Source of the DNA: Nitrosotalea devaniterrae
GTDB taxonomy: Archaea > Thermoproteota > Nitrososphaeria > Nitrososphaerales > Nitrosopumilaceae
Direction of reading: 5' to 3'
Length of the DNA: 64,000 nt
NCBI GenBank assembly: GCA_900065925.1
Contig: LN890280.1
Location: 922,451 to 986,450, forward strand
The notes under the pieces are model-generated. The model was given only the letters and a program-made list of their open reading frames with translations. It searched no databases and was not told the origin of the DNA. How positions within the stretch are numbered: position 1 is the stretch's first letter; each line of letters starts with the position of its first letter. Of the stretch, positions 1 through 7,202 are shown piece by piece. The position numbers and the translations under genes were made by a program.

Positions 1-963
1 ACTAATAATGATCTCTGCAGATTTTTCAGCGTTAACTTTTCCTAATTCCTCAAGAACATATCCAATCGATTCATAACCAAATCCATCTCTAATTACATAT
101 TTTGCCAGAATATCTAAAATTTTTTCATATTGGTTTTTTACAAAATGAGTTAGCGCATAACATACATGTTGTCTTACATTAATGTTTGATTCCTCAGAAC
201 AGATTTCGAGAAATTTCATACTGGTAGATTCGTCGAATGGAGATCTAATCCAAATTCTATGTGCTAATGAAAATTTACATTCTAGCGAGTCTTTGGTGAG
301 AATTTCAATATTTTTTTCCGATAATTTTTTGTCAAAGCTATGTAGATCTAAGAATGCCTCAAAGCACTCTACCTTTACTTCTTTAGAACTAGATTTAGAA
401 GTGTTTTCTAATATTGAAAATATTTTTTCAATATTGTTCATCTTAGACTCTTTTGATATTACACGTAGTGTTCTGATTGCAGTTAGTTTATGATTAGGGT
501 TATCAGATTGCAATAGTTCGTCAATCAAGATATTACAATCGGAAGGTAAAACATTCACAGCACTTCCAATTAAGAAACTTGCATATGATGCAACATCATC
601 ATTTTTTAATAGTTTTCTAGCAATTTCCAGTCCCAATGTGGGATTTGACTTGCCTATGTTTAACAGTGCATCAATAATGGGTCCTTGTGCCATATCTTTT
701 TTGATTTTATTTAACAGAAAAGTAAGAAATTCAATGAATTGTTCATCCGAAGAAGCTAAGTCTTGCATTAGATTCGACACTGCATATAGCATCAAGAATA
801 GATCTCTTTCAACAATCCCTTTTGATAAATCGATTAATTCATCATTAGACAATTTAATTTGTTTTGCCGAAAGATAATCAGTTAGCTTATTACTTTTCCA
901 GTAATCCCATTTTTCTTTTTTGATCTGATCAATGATTTCATCTATTTTTTCTTGATTTGTCAT
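1..963 (-). CDS. HEAT/ARM-like helical-repeat protein, 3' end outside window
   Basis: The frame is open from an ATG at 963 to the left edge (321 codons, no stop), so the C-terminus is missing. The translation is almost entirely helical and reads as successive helix pairs of the HEAT/ARM type, for example the segments with DDVASYASFLIGSAVN, NHKLTAIRTLRVI, SSKEVKVECFEAFLDLH and NVRQHVCYALTHFV. No enzymatic motif is visible, so a protein-binding scaffold is likely. Its ATG overlaps the stop of the upstream proteasome-like gene in an ATGA arrangement, implying translational coupling and a shared job. It lies in a probable integrated element. The repeat assignment is from pattern only. Confidence 0.7.
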   Translation of the reverse strand, partial: MTNQEKIDEIIDQIKKEKWDYWKSNKLTDYLSAKQIKLSNDELIDLSKGIVERDLFLMLYAVSNLMQDLASSDEQFIEFLTFLLNKIKKDMAQGPIIDALLNIGKSNPTLGLEIARKLLKNDDVASYASFLIGSAVNVLPSDCNILIDELLQSDNPNHKLTAIRTLRVISKESKMNNIEKIFSILENTSKSSSKEVKVECFEAFLDLHSFDKKLSEKNIEILTKDSLECKFSLAHRIWIRSPFDESTSMKFLEICSEESNINVRQHVCYALTHFVKNQYEKILDILAKYVIRDGFGYESIGYVLEELGKVNAEKSAEIIIS

Positions 964-1652
964 GATGTACCAACTTCCTCACTATCAGAAAAAACTTTCT
1001 TATCAGAGTTAATATCAAATTTAATATCCAAGCTAGCGATATCAGAATCTGTAAATCTCATTCGTCGAGAAATTGTGCCAGAGTTTAAAAATCTTACAAT
1101 ATCATACCCAAGGGTTTCATCACTAATTGTCTTAATTGATTTAGATACTTCCATCATTGTTGCTACAATATACTTAGACGCATCCTCACATGCCATTTCT
1201 CTTAAATTGATGTTTTGTAGAAAATGTTTAGCAAATAGTTGTGCCTTCATATCACCAATATAAATAACAGGCACATAATCATTTTCACTAAATGTTGGTA
1301 CTTGACCAATTGCTTCGATCTCTTTTAACTTATAGACACCATCAGTTTTGACTACCAAAAAGCCATGTATGCTTGAATCTACAGCGATGTTATGAGATTC
1401 CACATTGAAATAATTATCTATGATAGACTTAATTTCTAATTCAATATTTTGTGAATTAATAGAATTTGAATTTAATCGATCTAACAATACTTTTGGCAGA
1501 TTATTAATTCCCGATAAAGCAATAAAGAAATCCCCATTACCAGACAACAAACATTTCGTGAACTCTGCGCCTAGATTCAAATCATAAGTTTGTTTCCTAT
1601 CAGATACAATTACAAACCCATCTGAACAACTAGCAAAAATAAGTAATGTCAA
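960..1652 (-). CDS. Proteasome-like Ntn-hydrolase family protein
   Basis: A 230-residue protein from a TTG start. The N-terminus TLLIFASCSDGFVIVSDRK resembles the first strands of proteasome beta/HslV-type Ntn hydrolases. After removal of Met1 the first residue would be Thr, with Asp at mature position 17 and Lys at 32, close to the canonical Thr1/Asp17/Lys33 triad; the later ALSG segment fits the next conserved region. It has no propeptide, unlike many beta subunits. It is not obviously one of the standard archaeal proteasome genes (psmA/psmB), being divergent and sitting in accessory DNA. The stop overlaps the start of the HEAT-repeat gene. A 31-codon ATG frame ends exactly over its TTG start, so the true start needs care. 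Protease activity is inference. Confidence 0.6.
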   Translation of the reverse strand: MTLLIFASCSDGFVIVSDRKQTYDLNLGAEFTKCLLSGNGDFFIALSGINNLPKVLLDRLNSNSINSQNIELEIKSIIDNYFNVESHNIAVDSSIHGFLVVKTDGVYKLKEIEAIGQVPTFSENDYVPVIYIGDMKAQLFAKHFLQNINLREMACEDASKYIVATMMEVSKSIKTISDETLGYDIVRFLNSGTISRRMRFTDSDIASLDIKFDINSDKKVFSDSEEVGTS

Positions 1653-1878
1653 TAAATTGGACAGAAAGATGTTCGATAAATAGATGATCTAATAGACATC
1701 AGAGATCCTAGATCAAACACACCTTTACTTAGATTCCTCATCATGATTATAGAATACCCCTTAATGAGCAAAATAGTTTCGCTCTAATTTTTTTAGATAT
1801 TGAAGACTTTTCGCATTACCCAAAGTTAGATGCTATAACTTTCCACAGTTTACCACCATATTTGTCCGAAATGTTAAG

Positions 1879-1902
1879 AATGTCCTACATATGTCGGACA
1901 TT
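1879..1902. repeat. 24-bp near-perfect palindrome followed by T-run
   Basis: AATGTCC and GGACATT flank a core that contains ACATATGT, so the whole element is palindromic apart from one T/C pair. On the plus strand seven T residues follow the last GGACA, as in an intrinsic terminator, but no plus-strand gene leads into it. An operator for the downstream minus-strand genes is equally possible. Confidence 0.45.
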
Positions 1903-1959
1903 TTTTTCCATCGTTATTTCTATTTCATACGCATTAATTATCAGTCTTAAGATATACTA

Positions 1960-1976
1960 TATTATATGATATAATA
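1960..1976. repeat. 17-bp AT-only palindrome
   Basis: TATTATAT and ATATAATA are perfect inverted copies around one G. It sits upstream of the proteasome-like gene and could be a regulator site or a melting site. Short AT palindromes also arise by chance in DNA this AT-rich. Confidence 0.3.
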
Positions 1977-2069
1977 CGAGGCCGTTGCGAACCATAAATC
2001 AAAAAACGTACGTTAGGATTCATCAGAGATCCGATATTCAATATGCTATTAGTATTGTCTAGTGTCTAT

Positions 2070-2636
2070 CTAGTTAGTTGTTCTTTTCACTATTAGTTTT
2101 GTACTGTTTTCATCTTTGATTATTTGGAATGGCGCTACTGCACAAGTTAGCGTAGCAAGATAATTCCTAACTGACTGCTGACTGCCATGCCCGGTTCTAC
2201 TCTTGCATAGGTATACACATGAATCAAGAGCTTCTCTATACTCGATACTTCCATCAGTTGCTACACGCTCTGTTACATACTGTTCAGTAATCTGAAAGTT
2301 AGATTGGTTGATCTTTATTTCAGTAGATGCATCGTTGGGGGTTTTATCTTCGACGTAATTTCTCTCTCTCACGAAATTGCTATCTTCGTTCTTTTTGAGC
2401 TTCTCATTGGCCTTTATCTTCATATCATAATTGTCCGGTTTTTTGTTATTACATGATCCGCATGCCAGGACTATGTTCTCAAGCCTATTGTCATTCCTAT
2501 TATCGTTTAGGTGTTCATAGATAAACGAGTAGTAGCCAAGTGGGTAGTTGCAGTAAAAACACTTGAATCCGCCGTCTCTTTTTATCAGCAACGGCAGATA
2601 TTCCATCTTTTGCTTCTCAGATAGATGTTTACTCAT
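2070..2636 (-). CDS. HNH endonuclease family protein
   Basis: 188 residues. Near residues 20-65 it has a complete HNH/McrA-like zinc nuclease module: CFYC, then EHLND with conserved His and Asn residues, then ENIVLACGSCNNKK. The two CxxC pairs hold the structural zinc, and the His/Asn residues form the beta-beta-alpha metal active site. The C-terminal half (about residues 100-188) is not recognised. HNH nucleases are common in mobile elements and phages, matching the nearby recombinase. It could act in element movement, defence or homing; nothing seen decides between them. Confidence 0.8.
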   Translation of the reverse strand: MSKHLSEKQKMEYLPLLIKRDGGFKCFYCNYPLGYYSFIYEHLNDNRNDNRLENIVLACGSCNNKKPDNYDMKIKANEKLKKNEDSNFVRERNYVEDKTPNDASTEIKINQSNFQITEQYVTERVATDGSIEYREALDSCVYLCKSRTGHGSQQSVRNYLATLTCAVAPFQIIKDENSTKLIVKRTTN

Positions 2637-2743
2637 GGCTTCAAAAGTTGCTCTGAGAGAGAAATTTTGATGGATTTTTGTAGCAAGTGATAATAGTGTT
2701 GCACGACAAATTCACCCGCTAATTAAAATTGACATATAATCGC

Positions 2744-2965
2744 TCAAGGATTCCTTCTTTTTAGATCCAGATTTTGTTCAATGATTTCTTTGGAAAGTAT
2801 TTTTTCATTAAACGGGTGTTTTGTAATGTGCTCTTCACAGACCAGTATCACATCATTGCCCATCACGCCTCCGTCATAAGTGACAAGATATTTTTTGGGG
2901 TTAGTATCACGGCACATACGTCTAGGTATCAAGGCATTAGATTTTTTATCATCCGACGCCATCAT
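2744..2965 (-). CDS. Small unrecognised protein coupled to RHH regulator
   Basis: 73 residues, with an ATG at 2965 overlapping the TGA of the upstream ribbon-helix-helix gene (ATGA), so the two are almost certainly co-translated. It contains MCRDTNPKKYLVTYDGG and VLVCEEH-like segments, with two Cys and two His residues that could hold a metal. No family was recognised. Placed after an autoregulated DNA-binding protein, it could be a second component of a regulatory or toxin-antitoxin-like pair, but no toxin motif is visible. Confidence 0.6.
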   Translation of the reverse strand: MMASDDKKSNALIPRRMCRDTNPKKYLVTYDGGVMGNDVILVCEEHITKHPFNEKILSKEIIEQNLDLKRRNP

Positions 2966-3132
2966 TTTTGATTCCGTTTTGTTCCCTTCCTTTGTACAGT
3001 AGATGAAATTTGTTCAAAATATTCTAGTATGATATCTTCTACAAATCGTGAGCGAGGCTCATGCTTGCCTTTACTGTCGTCGATTTTCTTGATGGTCTTA
3101 TCTTCAAGGCTGATTGTAACAGGTTCGCGCAT
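2962..3132 (-). CDS. Ribbon-helix-helix (CopG/MetJ-type) regulator
   Basis: A 56-residue protein starting MREPVTISLED. The beta strand PVTISLE followed by helices around KTIKKIDD and RSRFVEDIILEYFEQ is the classic RHH pattern; such proteins dimerise and insert the strand into the DNA major groove. The start (3132) is divergent from the winged-helix gene at 3185, and a perfect 11-bp inverted repeat lies between them, so this protein is the natural candidate to bind it and regulate both directions. Its TGA overlaps the next gene's ATG. Confidence 0.75.
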   Translation of the reverse strand: MREPVTISLEDKTIKKIDDSKGKHEPRSRFVEDIILEYFEQISSTVQRKGTKRNQK

Positions 3133-3158
3133 ATCATAAACCTAACAAGTTTATTATT

Positions 3159-3184
3159 TATGGTATTATCCAAATAATACCATA
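3159..3184. promoter_or_regulatory. Operator-like perfect inverted repeat
   Basis: TATGGTATTAT, four-base spacer CCAA, then ATAATACCATA: an 11-bp perfect inverted repeat. It ends at the base before the ATG at 3185 and lies 27 bases upstream of the RHH gene start, so bound protein would cover the divergent promoters. The two half sites and short spacer suit a small dimeric regulator. Confidence 0.7.
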
Positions 3185-4024
3185 ATGATACTAAAACGCC
3201 CGGATGCAAGAGGCGAAACAATAATGAAATTTCTTCAGAACAATGGAAATAGCACATTCCGTGAAATCAATATGCATCTCATAGAAAAAGGTCTAGAGTA
3301 TCAAGCAAAAGGTCTCAATAGAAAACTAAGTGACATGATAAAAGACGATCTTATAGAAAGATTAGAACAAAAACCTCGAACTTTGTATCGAATTAGGATT
3401 GATTCTCATACTATATCAAAAATTCATGGTATGTATTTCAAGGAAAGTATGAAAAGCCGTTTCCAAATTAACTTTGAAAAAATATTTAATGAAATATCCG
3501 ACACTGATAAAATGAAAAATATAACGCCTGAACAAAGTTATGTAAAAACATGTATTGAGTTTTTAGGATTGTATGTATTTGTGGCATTAATTGAGAGTAC
3601 TATTGTACCAATGAAAATACAAAAACAAACTAATGATAAAAAAGGAAATGAATTACGAAAGACTTGGCTATCCAATACACTGTCTCTTGAAGATGGAATT
3701 GTAAAAACATCGCTTACGTTTGAAAAAATGATCAAATATTTTAAAAGGTCAAAAGACGAATCAAATCCAAAAACTAGGCAAAGAATAATGTCGTCATTTA
3801 TTCAACTGTATCCACAAACTAGTGGCATTATCTTGGATTCAAAATTTATGGAAGACATTGATAATTTCTTGGACATACTAAAACAGCAAAAATATTCCAG
3901 TTTGAAGGAACTATCTCATATTTTTGGTATCATGACAGGTGAAACAAATAGAAAAACAAGAGATGACTTGATAATGAAAGCCCGTGAGAAAAAGACTAGA
4001 GAGATCTATTCAAAAAACAACTAA
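3185..4024 (+). CDS. Winged-helix N-terminal protein of unknown function
   Basis: 279 residues. Residues about 5-72 read as a winged-helix fold: three helices (RGETIMKFLQNN, STFREINMHLIEKG, KGLNRKLSDMIKDDLIERL) and a wing ending in TLYRIRI. The remaining 200 residues are helical and basic, with no recognised domain. It is expressed divergently from the RHH regulator across a palindrome ending at its start codon, and its 3' end meets the recombinase convergently with only 7 bp between. A transcription or replication regulator of the integrated element is plausible. Confidence 0.65.
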   Translation: MILKRPDARGETIMKFLQNNGNSTFREINMHLIEKGLEYQAKGLNRKLSDMIKDDLIERLEQKPRTLYRIRIDSHTISKIHGMYFKESMKSRFQINFEKIFNEISDTDKMKNITPEQSYVKTCIEFLGLYVFVALIESTIVPMKIQKQTNDKKGNELRKTWLSNTLSLEDGIVKTSLTFEKMIKYFKRSKDESNPKTRQRIMSSFIQLYPQTSGIILDSKFMEDIDNFLDILKQQKYSSLKELSHIFGIMTGETNRKTRDDLIMKAREKKTREIYSKNN

Positions 4025-4031
4025 CGTATGT

Positions 4032-5189
4032 TTATGGGTTATCTTCTTCTTTTGATTCCCTTATTCGTTTCACTTGTAATTTCAAAATCTCTACATCTTC
4101 TCTTAATCTTTCCTTATCTAGTAATGCATTTTCTAATTCGGTTTTATCTTTCTTGAGGCTCTCATTCTCTATAGTTTTCCTTTGTGAGTCATCTATAGTA
4201 AGATCAAGTATTGCTTTTTTAAATTCGGTAAAACATTCCTCTCTTGTAGGTTTGAAATAAGTACCATCAAGACCATTCTTGTGAGCCATTAATTTTTCAG
4301 CAATGTTTGAATTAATTTCATTATTGATCTTCAAAATAGTGTTGAATCTTTTCCTAAATCCATATACGACTGCCTTATCATAACGGTTACCAGTCTTACT
4401 TCTCTTGATTCCTGCATGCTGTACCAAATCGTCCATGATAGTAGCCAGATTATCATATGTCAAATGCGAGAACTTTATTTTATTTCCGTCCTTGTCAATC
4501 TTGTCATATTCGTTTACAAATATTGGTGATTCATCGGTAAGGGTTTCGCCATTGATCTTCCTTGCTGTAAAATATCGGTTTAGTGCTTTCTTTGCTTCTG
4601 GTGTCAAAAATGCCCAATATCCTTCTGGACTGTTATCATAGATCCTAATTGCTAGACAGTCATTAGACATTTCAACTAAATGACTCCTTCTAAGTATTGG
4701 GTCTATTATTGCACTTGGTCTAATCCCGGTGGATGCAATAAAATGCACTAGGGCTTTTGTTCTAAGTTTCTTGGTAGATTCCAGCATTTGTTTGATGTCT
4801 TCATTTGTAAAAGGCATCCCACCGCCTGCAATGCCATTGTCTTTTGGAATCAGTTTATGAAGTATCTTCTTGTAGACCACTATTCTATTCATATCTAGTA
4901 GTAATTCAACTGGCGAAAGTTTAGTCCTTATTGTATTACCTTTAATCTGCTTATCAGACAAGTCCATTATCCAATTTTCCAATATTTCTTGAATCTTATC
5001 ACTTTGGCATACTTGATCATAATTTGTAAAGTTGGTATATCTTAGAAATTCCTTTAATGAATAATTGTAGTTATGAAGTGTTACTTGATTAGGTACAGCT
5101 TTTTTGAATATTTTGTAAGAACGACACTCTTCTAACTCAATGGCTTTAACCTCGTTAGATACTTGTTTCAATGAACTTGCTAATGTCAT
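4032..5189 (-). CDS. Tyrosine recombinase/integrase
   Basis: 385 residues. The N-terminal ~110 residues resemble a SAM-like core-binding domain (NYSLKEFLRYT). The catalytic domain has the first active-site Arg in TGIRPSA, a second in YGFRKRF (the usual HxLRH box, with the first His replaced by Tyr), then AHKNG and a Tyr in GTYF that fits the nucleophile. The last ~45 residues are a Lys/Glu-rich coiled coil (ENESLKKDKTELENAL). It is probably the integrase of an element occupying at least 1-5189; no attachment site or tRNA is visible at the right boundary. A fixed cellular Xer-like role is less likely given the neighbours. Confidence 0.85.
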   Translation of the reverse strand: MTLASSLKQVSNEVKAIELEECRSYKIFKKAVPNQVTLHNYNYSLKEFLRYTNFTNYDQVCQSDKIQEILENWIMDLSDKQIKGNTIRTKLSPVELLLDMNRIVVYKKILHKLIPKDNGIAGGGMPFTNEDIKQMLESTKKLRTKALVHFIASTGIRPSAIIDPILRRSHLVEMSNDCLAIRIYDNSPEGYWAFLTPEAKKALNRYFTARKINGETLTDESPIFVNEYDKIDKDGNKIKFSHLTYDNLATIMDDLVQHAGIKRSKTGNRYDKAVVYGFRKRFNTILKINNEINSNIAEKLMAHKNGLDGTYFKPTREECFTEFKKAILDLTIDDSQRKTIENESLKKDKTELENALLDKERLREDVEILKLQVKRIRESKEEDNP

Positions 5190-5255
5190 ATTAATATAAA
5201 AATCCGGTATGTTCTAGCCGTAATAGTTCTTTTTTACAGAAAACTTTATGAAAGC

Positions 5256-5618
5256 ATGATGGCGAGTCCATGCATGATAAGTCAGGAAATTACCATAAAT
5301 GGCAAAAAATACCGTTTAACATTGACCGATCAGGTACTTTCTGACGTTAGAAGACTTAAGGCACTATACAATGCAGCATATGAAGATCCAGAAAGCTTTG
5401 ACGAAGTTAGCTCTGCTATATCAAATACTATCACTCAGATAGCAGCTGCAGTAGAGCCGCCAGTCTCTGACAGTGATCTGGATGGATTGATCCAAGCAGT
5501 CATGAAGGCAGTAGATGAAAAGAGCAAGGAAACAGAAGAGGCAAAGGCAAAACACTTGGAAGACAAGGCAAAGGCATCAAAAAAGCCATCTGAAAAACCC
5601 AAAAAATCAAAAAAATAA
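5256..5618 (+). CDS. Small conserved-type protein with Lys-rich tail
   Basis: 120 residues from ATG ATG; an internal ATG at 5274 gives the more natural start MISQEITINGKKYRL. The body is a short beta hairpin followed by helices (TDQVLSDVRRLKALYNAAY), and the last 35 residues are almost only Lys, Ala, Glu and Ser, ending SKKPSEKPKKSKK. Such basic tails bind nucleic acid or acidic partners. No family was recognised. It is the first gene beyond the integrase and probably belongs to the host chromosome. Confidence 0.6.
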   Translation: MMASPCMISQEITINGKKYRLTLTDQVLSDVRRLKALYNAAYEDPESFDEVSSAISNTITQIAAAVEPPVSDSDLDGLIQAVMKAVDEKSKETEEAKAKHLEDKAKASKKPSEKPKKSKK

Positions 5619-5651
5619 CTCGAATGTCACGAGAACCCTCATATTGGTTAA

Positions 5652-5789
5652 ATGCAATTAATTCTCAGAAGAAATATGCAAACTCATTGTGAATGCGGCA
5701 TTTGTGGACATGTATCAGAAGAGGAGTGCATCTCAAAAGAGTGCAAATGTTGTATCAATTTTCATATGCGCTCAGGCCCGAAAAAATAA
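5652..5789 (+). CDS. Tiny Cys-rich metal-binding protein
   Basis: 45 residues from ATG at 5652, or 37 from ATG at 5676 (MQTHCECGICGHVS). It has seven Cys residues in the pattern CxCxxC...C...CxCC plus His, enough for a zinc or iron centre. Similar tiny CxC proteins occur at 34913-35032 and 54609-54713 in this window. The function is unknown; such proteins may act as metal sensors or adaptor zinc knuckles. Confidence 0.6.
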   Translation: MQLILRRNMQTHCECGICGHVSEEECISKECKCCINFHMRSGPKK

Positions 5790-5840
5790 TTTAATTTTCA
5801 CACCGCCTCAGGTTTTGGTCTAAAATACAAATTCTTTAGA

Positions 5841-5848
5841 TTTAAATA
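5841..5848 (+). promoter_or_regulatory. TATA box of thrC
   Basis: TTTAAATA is centred about 26 bases before the ATG at 5871, the spacing expected for a leaderless archaeal transcript starting at the A of the start codon. Confidence 0.6.
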
Positions 5849-5870
5849 CGAACCAACTAAATTTTGCATA

Positions 5871-7202
5871 ATGCAGTCACAGGCATATCTAAAATGCATT
5901 GATCCAGCATGTGGTCTACAATATCCTGTAACTGATACTAGAATTGAATGTGAAAAAGGTCACTTGCTTGATGTAAGATATAGTTCAGTTCCACCTACTT
6001 CTCTAAAAGAAGTTTTTTACAAACGCAGAAATCATTCAAATAATATTTTCAATGAAAGTGGAGTATGGCGTTTTCGTGAACTGTTGAACTTTTGTCAGAT
6101 TGACACTGAGGATATAGACCAGTGCTCCAAGTATCTAGTTTCACTTGATGGTGCAGAGGGAAGACTCTCAAAACCATATCACATGTCAAGAGTTTCACAA
6201 TATGTCGGACTCCAAAATTTATGGCTTCAACCAGAGGGATACAATCCAAGCGGTTCATTCAAGGATAACGGTATGACAACTGCTGTAACGCATGCAAAAC
6301 TTGTCAAGATAAAAAAAATAATATGCGCATCAACTGGAAACACATCTGCATCTGCAGCAATGTATGCTGCAAATGAAAACATGGAATGTGATGTATACAT
6401 ACCTGCAGGCGAGGTTGCACCAGGAAAGCTTAGTCAAGCATTTCAATTTGGTGCACAGGTTGTTGAAATTAAAGGAAACTTTGATGATGCATTGTCAGCT
6501 TCACTAAAACAGGCAGGCCAAATAGGTGGCTATACTGTCAACTCTGTAAACCCGTTTAGAATAGAGGGGCAAAAGACAATTGTTTTTAGAGCCTTGGAGT
6601 TTTTGGATTGGAATCCTCCTGACTGGATAGTTTACCCAGGAGGTGCACTTGGAAACACATCAAGCTGTGGTAAAGCTCTCATGGAGTTATACGAATGGGG
6701 CTGGATTAAAAAAATTCCTCGTCTTGCTGTTGTAAATTCAGAAGGCGCAAATACATTGTACAACTTGTATAATGGAAAATTTGAAAATACCGAACTACGG
6801 TGGAACAAGGGAAAATCAGATACTGGCCTTATCAAGAGATACTATGAACATATGGATAAAAATAACATCAGGCCAAAGACCAAAGCCACTGCAATCCAGA
6901 TTGCCAAGCCTGCAAATATTGTAAAGGGTTTGAGAGCACTTGACTTTACAAACGGTGTAGTAACCCAGGTATCAGATGCAGAAATGCTTGATGGAATGGC
7001 ACTTGTTGGTCTAAATGGATTTGACTGTGAAATGGCATCAGGTGCAGTTCCAGCAGGTGTGAAAAAATTAATCGGCGAGGGCATAATCAAAAAAGATGAG
7101 ACAGTTGTAGGCATACTTACAGGACGACAGAAGGATTCTAGTATTCCTGTTGATTATCACAAAAATCCGCAAAACAAGTTTGCAATACCGCCAAGAACCT
7201 AA
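5871..7202 (+). CDS. thrC: Threonine synthase
   Basis: 443 residues. A PLP fold-type II enzyme converting O-phosphohomoserine to threonine. It starts with a zinc-ribbon-like module (YLKCIDPACGLQYP ... CEKGH), typical of archaeal threonine synthases, followed by the PLP-lysine motif NPSGSFKDNGM (Lys about 131), ASTGNTSASAA, the phosphate-binding YPGGALGNTSS and a late TGRQKDS. The length is normal and the start has a leaderless TATA box. The stop overlaps the convergent CNNM/CorC gene by 4 bp. Threonine synthase is preferred over threonine dehydratase because of the zinc ribbon and because ilvA is present at 42981. Confidence 0.92.
   Translation: MQSQAYLKCIDPACGLQYPVTDTRIECEKGHLLDVRYSSVPPTSLKEVFYKRRNHSNNIFNESGVWRFRELLNFCQIDTEDIDQCSKYLVSLDGAEGRLSKPYHMSRVSQYVGLQNLWLQPEGYNPSGSFKDNGMTTAVTHAKLVKIKKIICASTGNTSASAAMYAANENMECDVYIPAGEVAPGKLSQAFQFGAQVVEIKGNFDDALSASLKQAGQIGGYTVNSVNPFRIEGQKTIVFRALEFLDWNPPDWIVYPGGALGNTSSCGKALMELYEWGWIKKIPRLAVVNSEGANTLYNLYNGKFENTELRWNKGKSDTGLIKRYYEHMDKNNIRPKTKATAIQIAKPANIVKGLRALDFTNGVVTQVSDAEMLDGMALVGLNGFDCEMASGAVPAGVKKLIGEGIIKKDETVVGILTGRQKDSSIPVDYHKNPQNKFAIPPRT

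Larger units (their letters stand above)
1653..2069. other. 417-bp intergenic region with two palindromes
   Basis: No convincing gene is seen between the HNH nuclease gene and the proteasome-like gene, which are both on the minus strand. The region is very AT-rich, carries two palindromes (listed separately) and probably contains the promoter for the proteasome-like/HEAT pair. A 31-codon minus-strand ATG frame ending at 1649 could be a leader peptide but has no other support. Confidence 0.5.

Noticed and set aside
1649-1744. 31-codon ATG frame ending over the TTG start of the proteasome-like gene
   Set aside because: Could be a leader peptide, but no motif or ribosome site supports it; mentioned only as a possible start-site complication.
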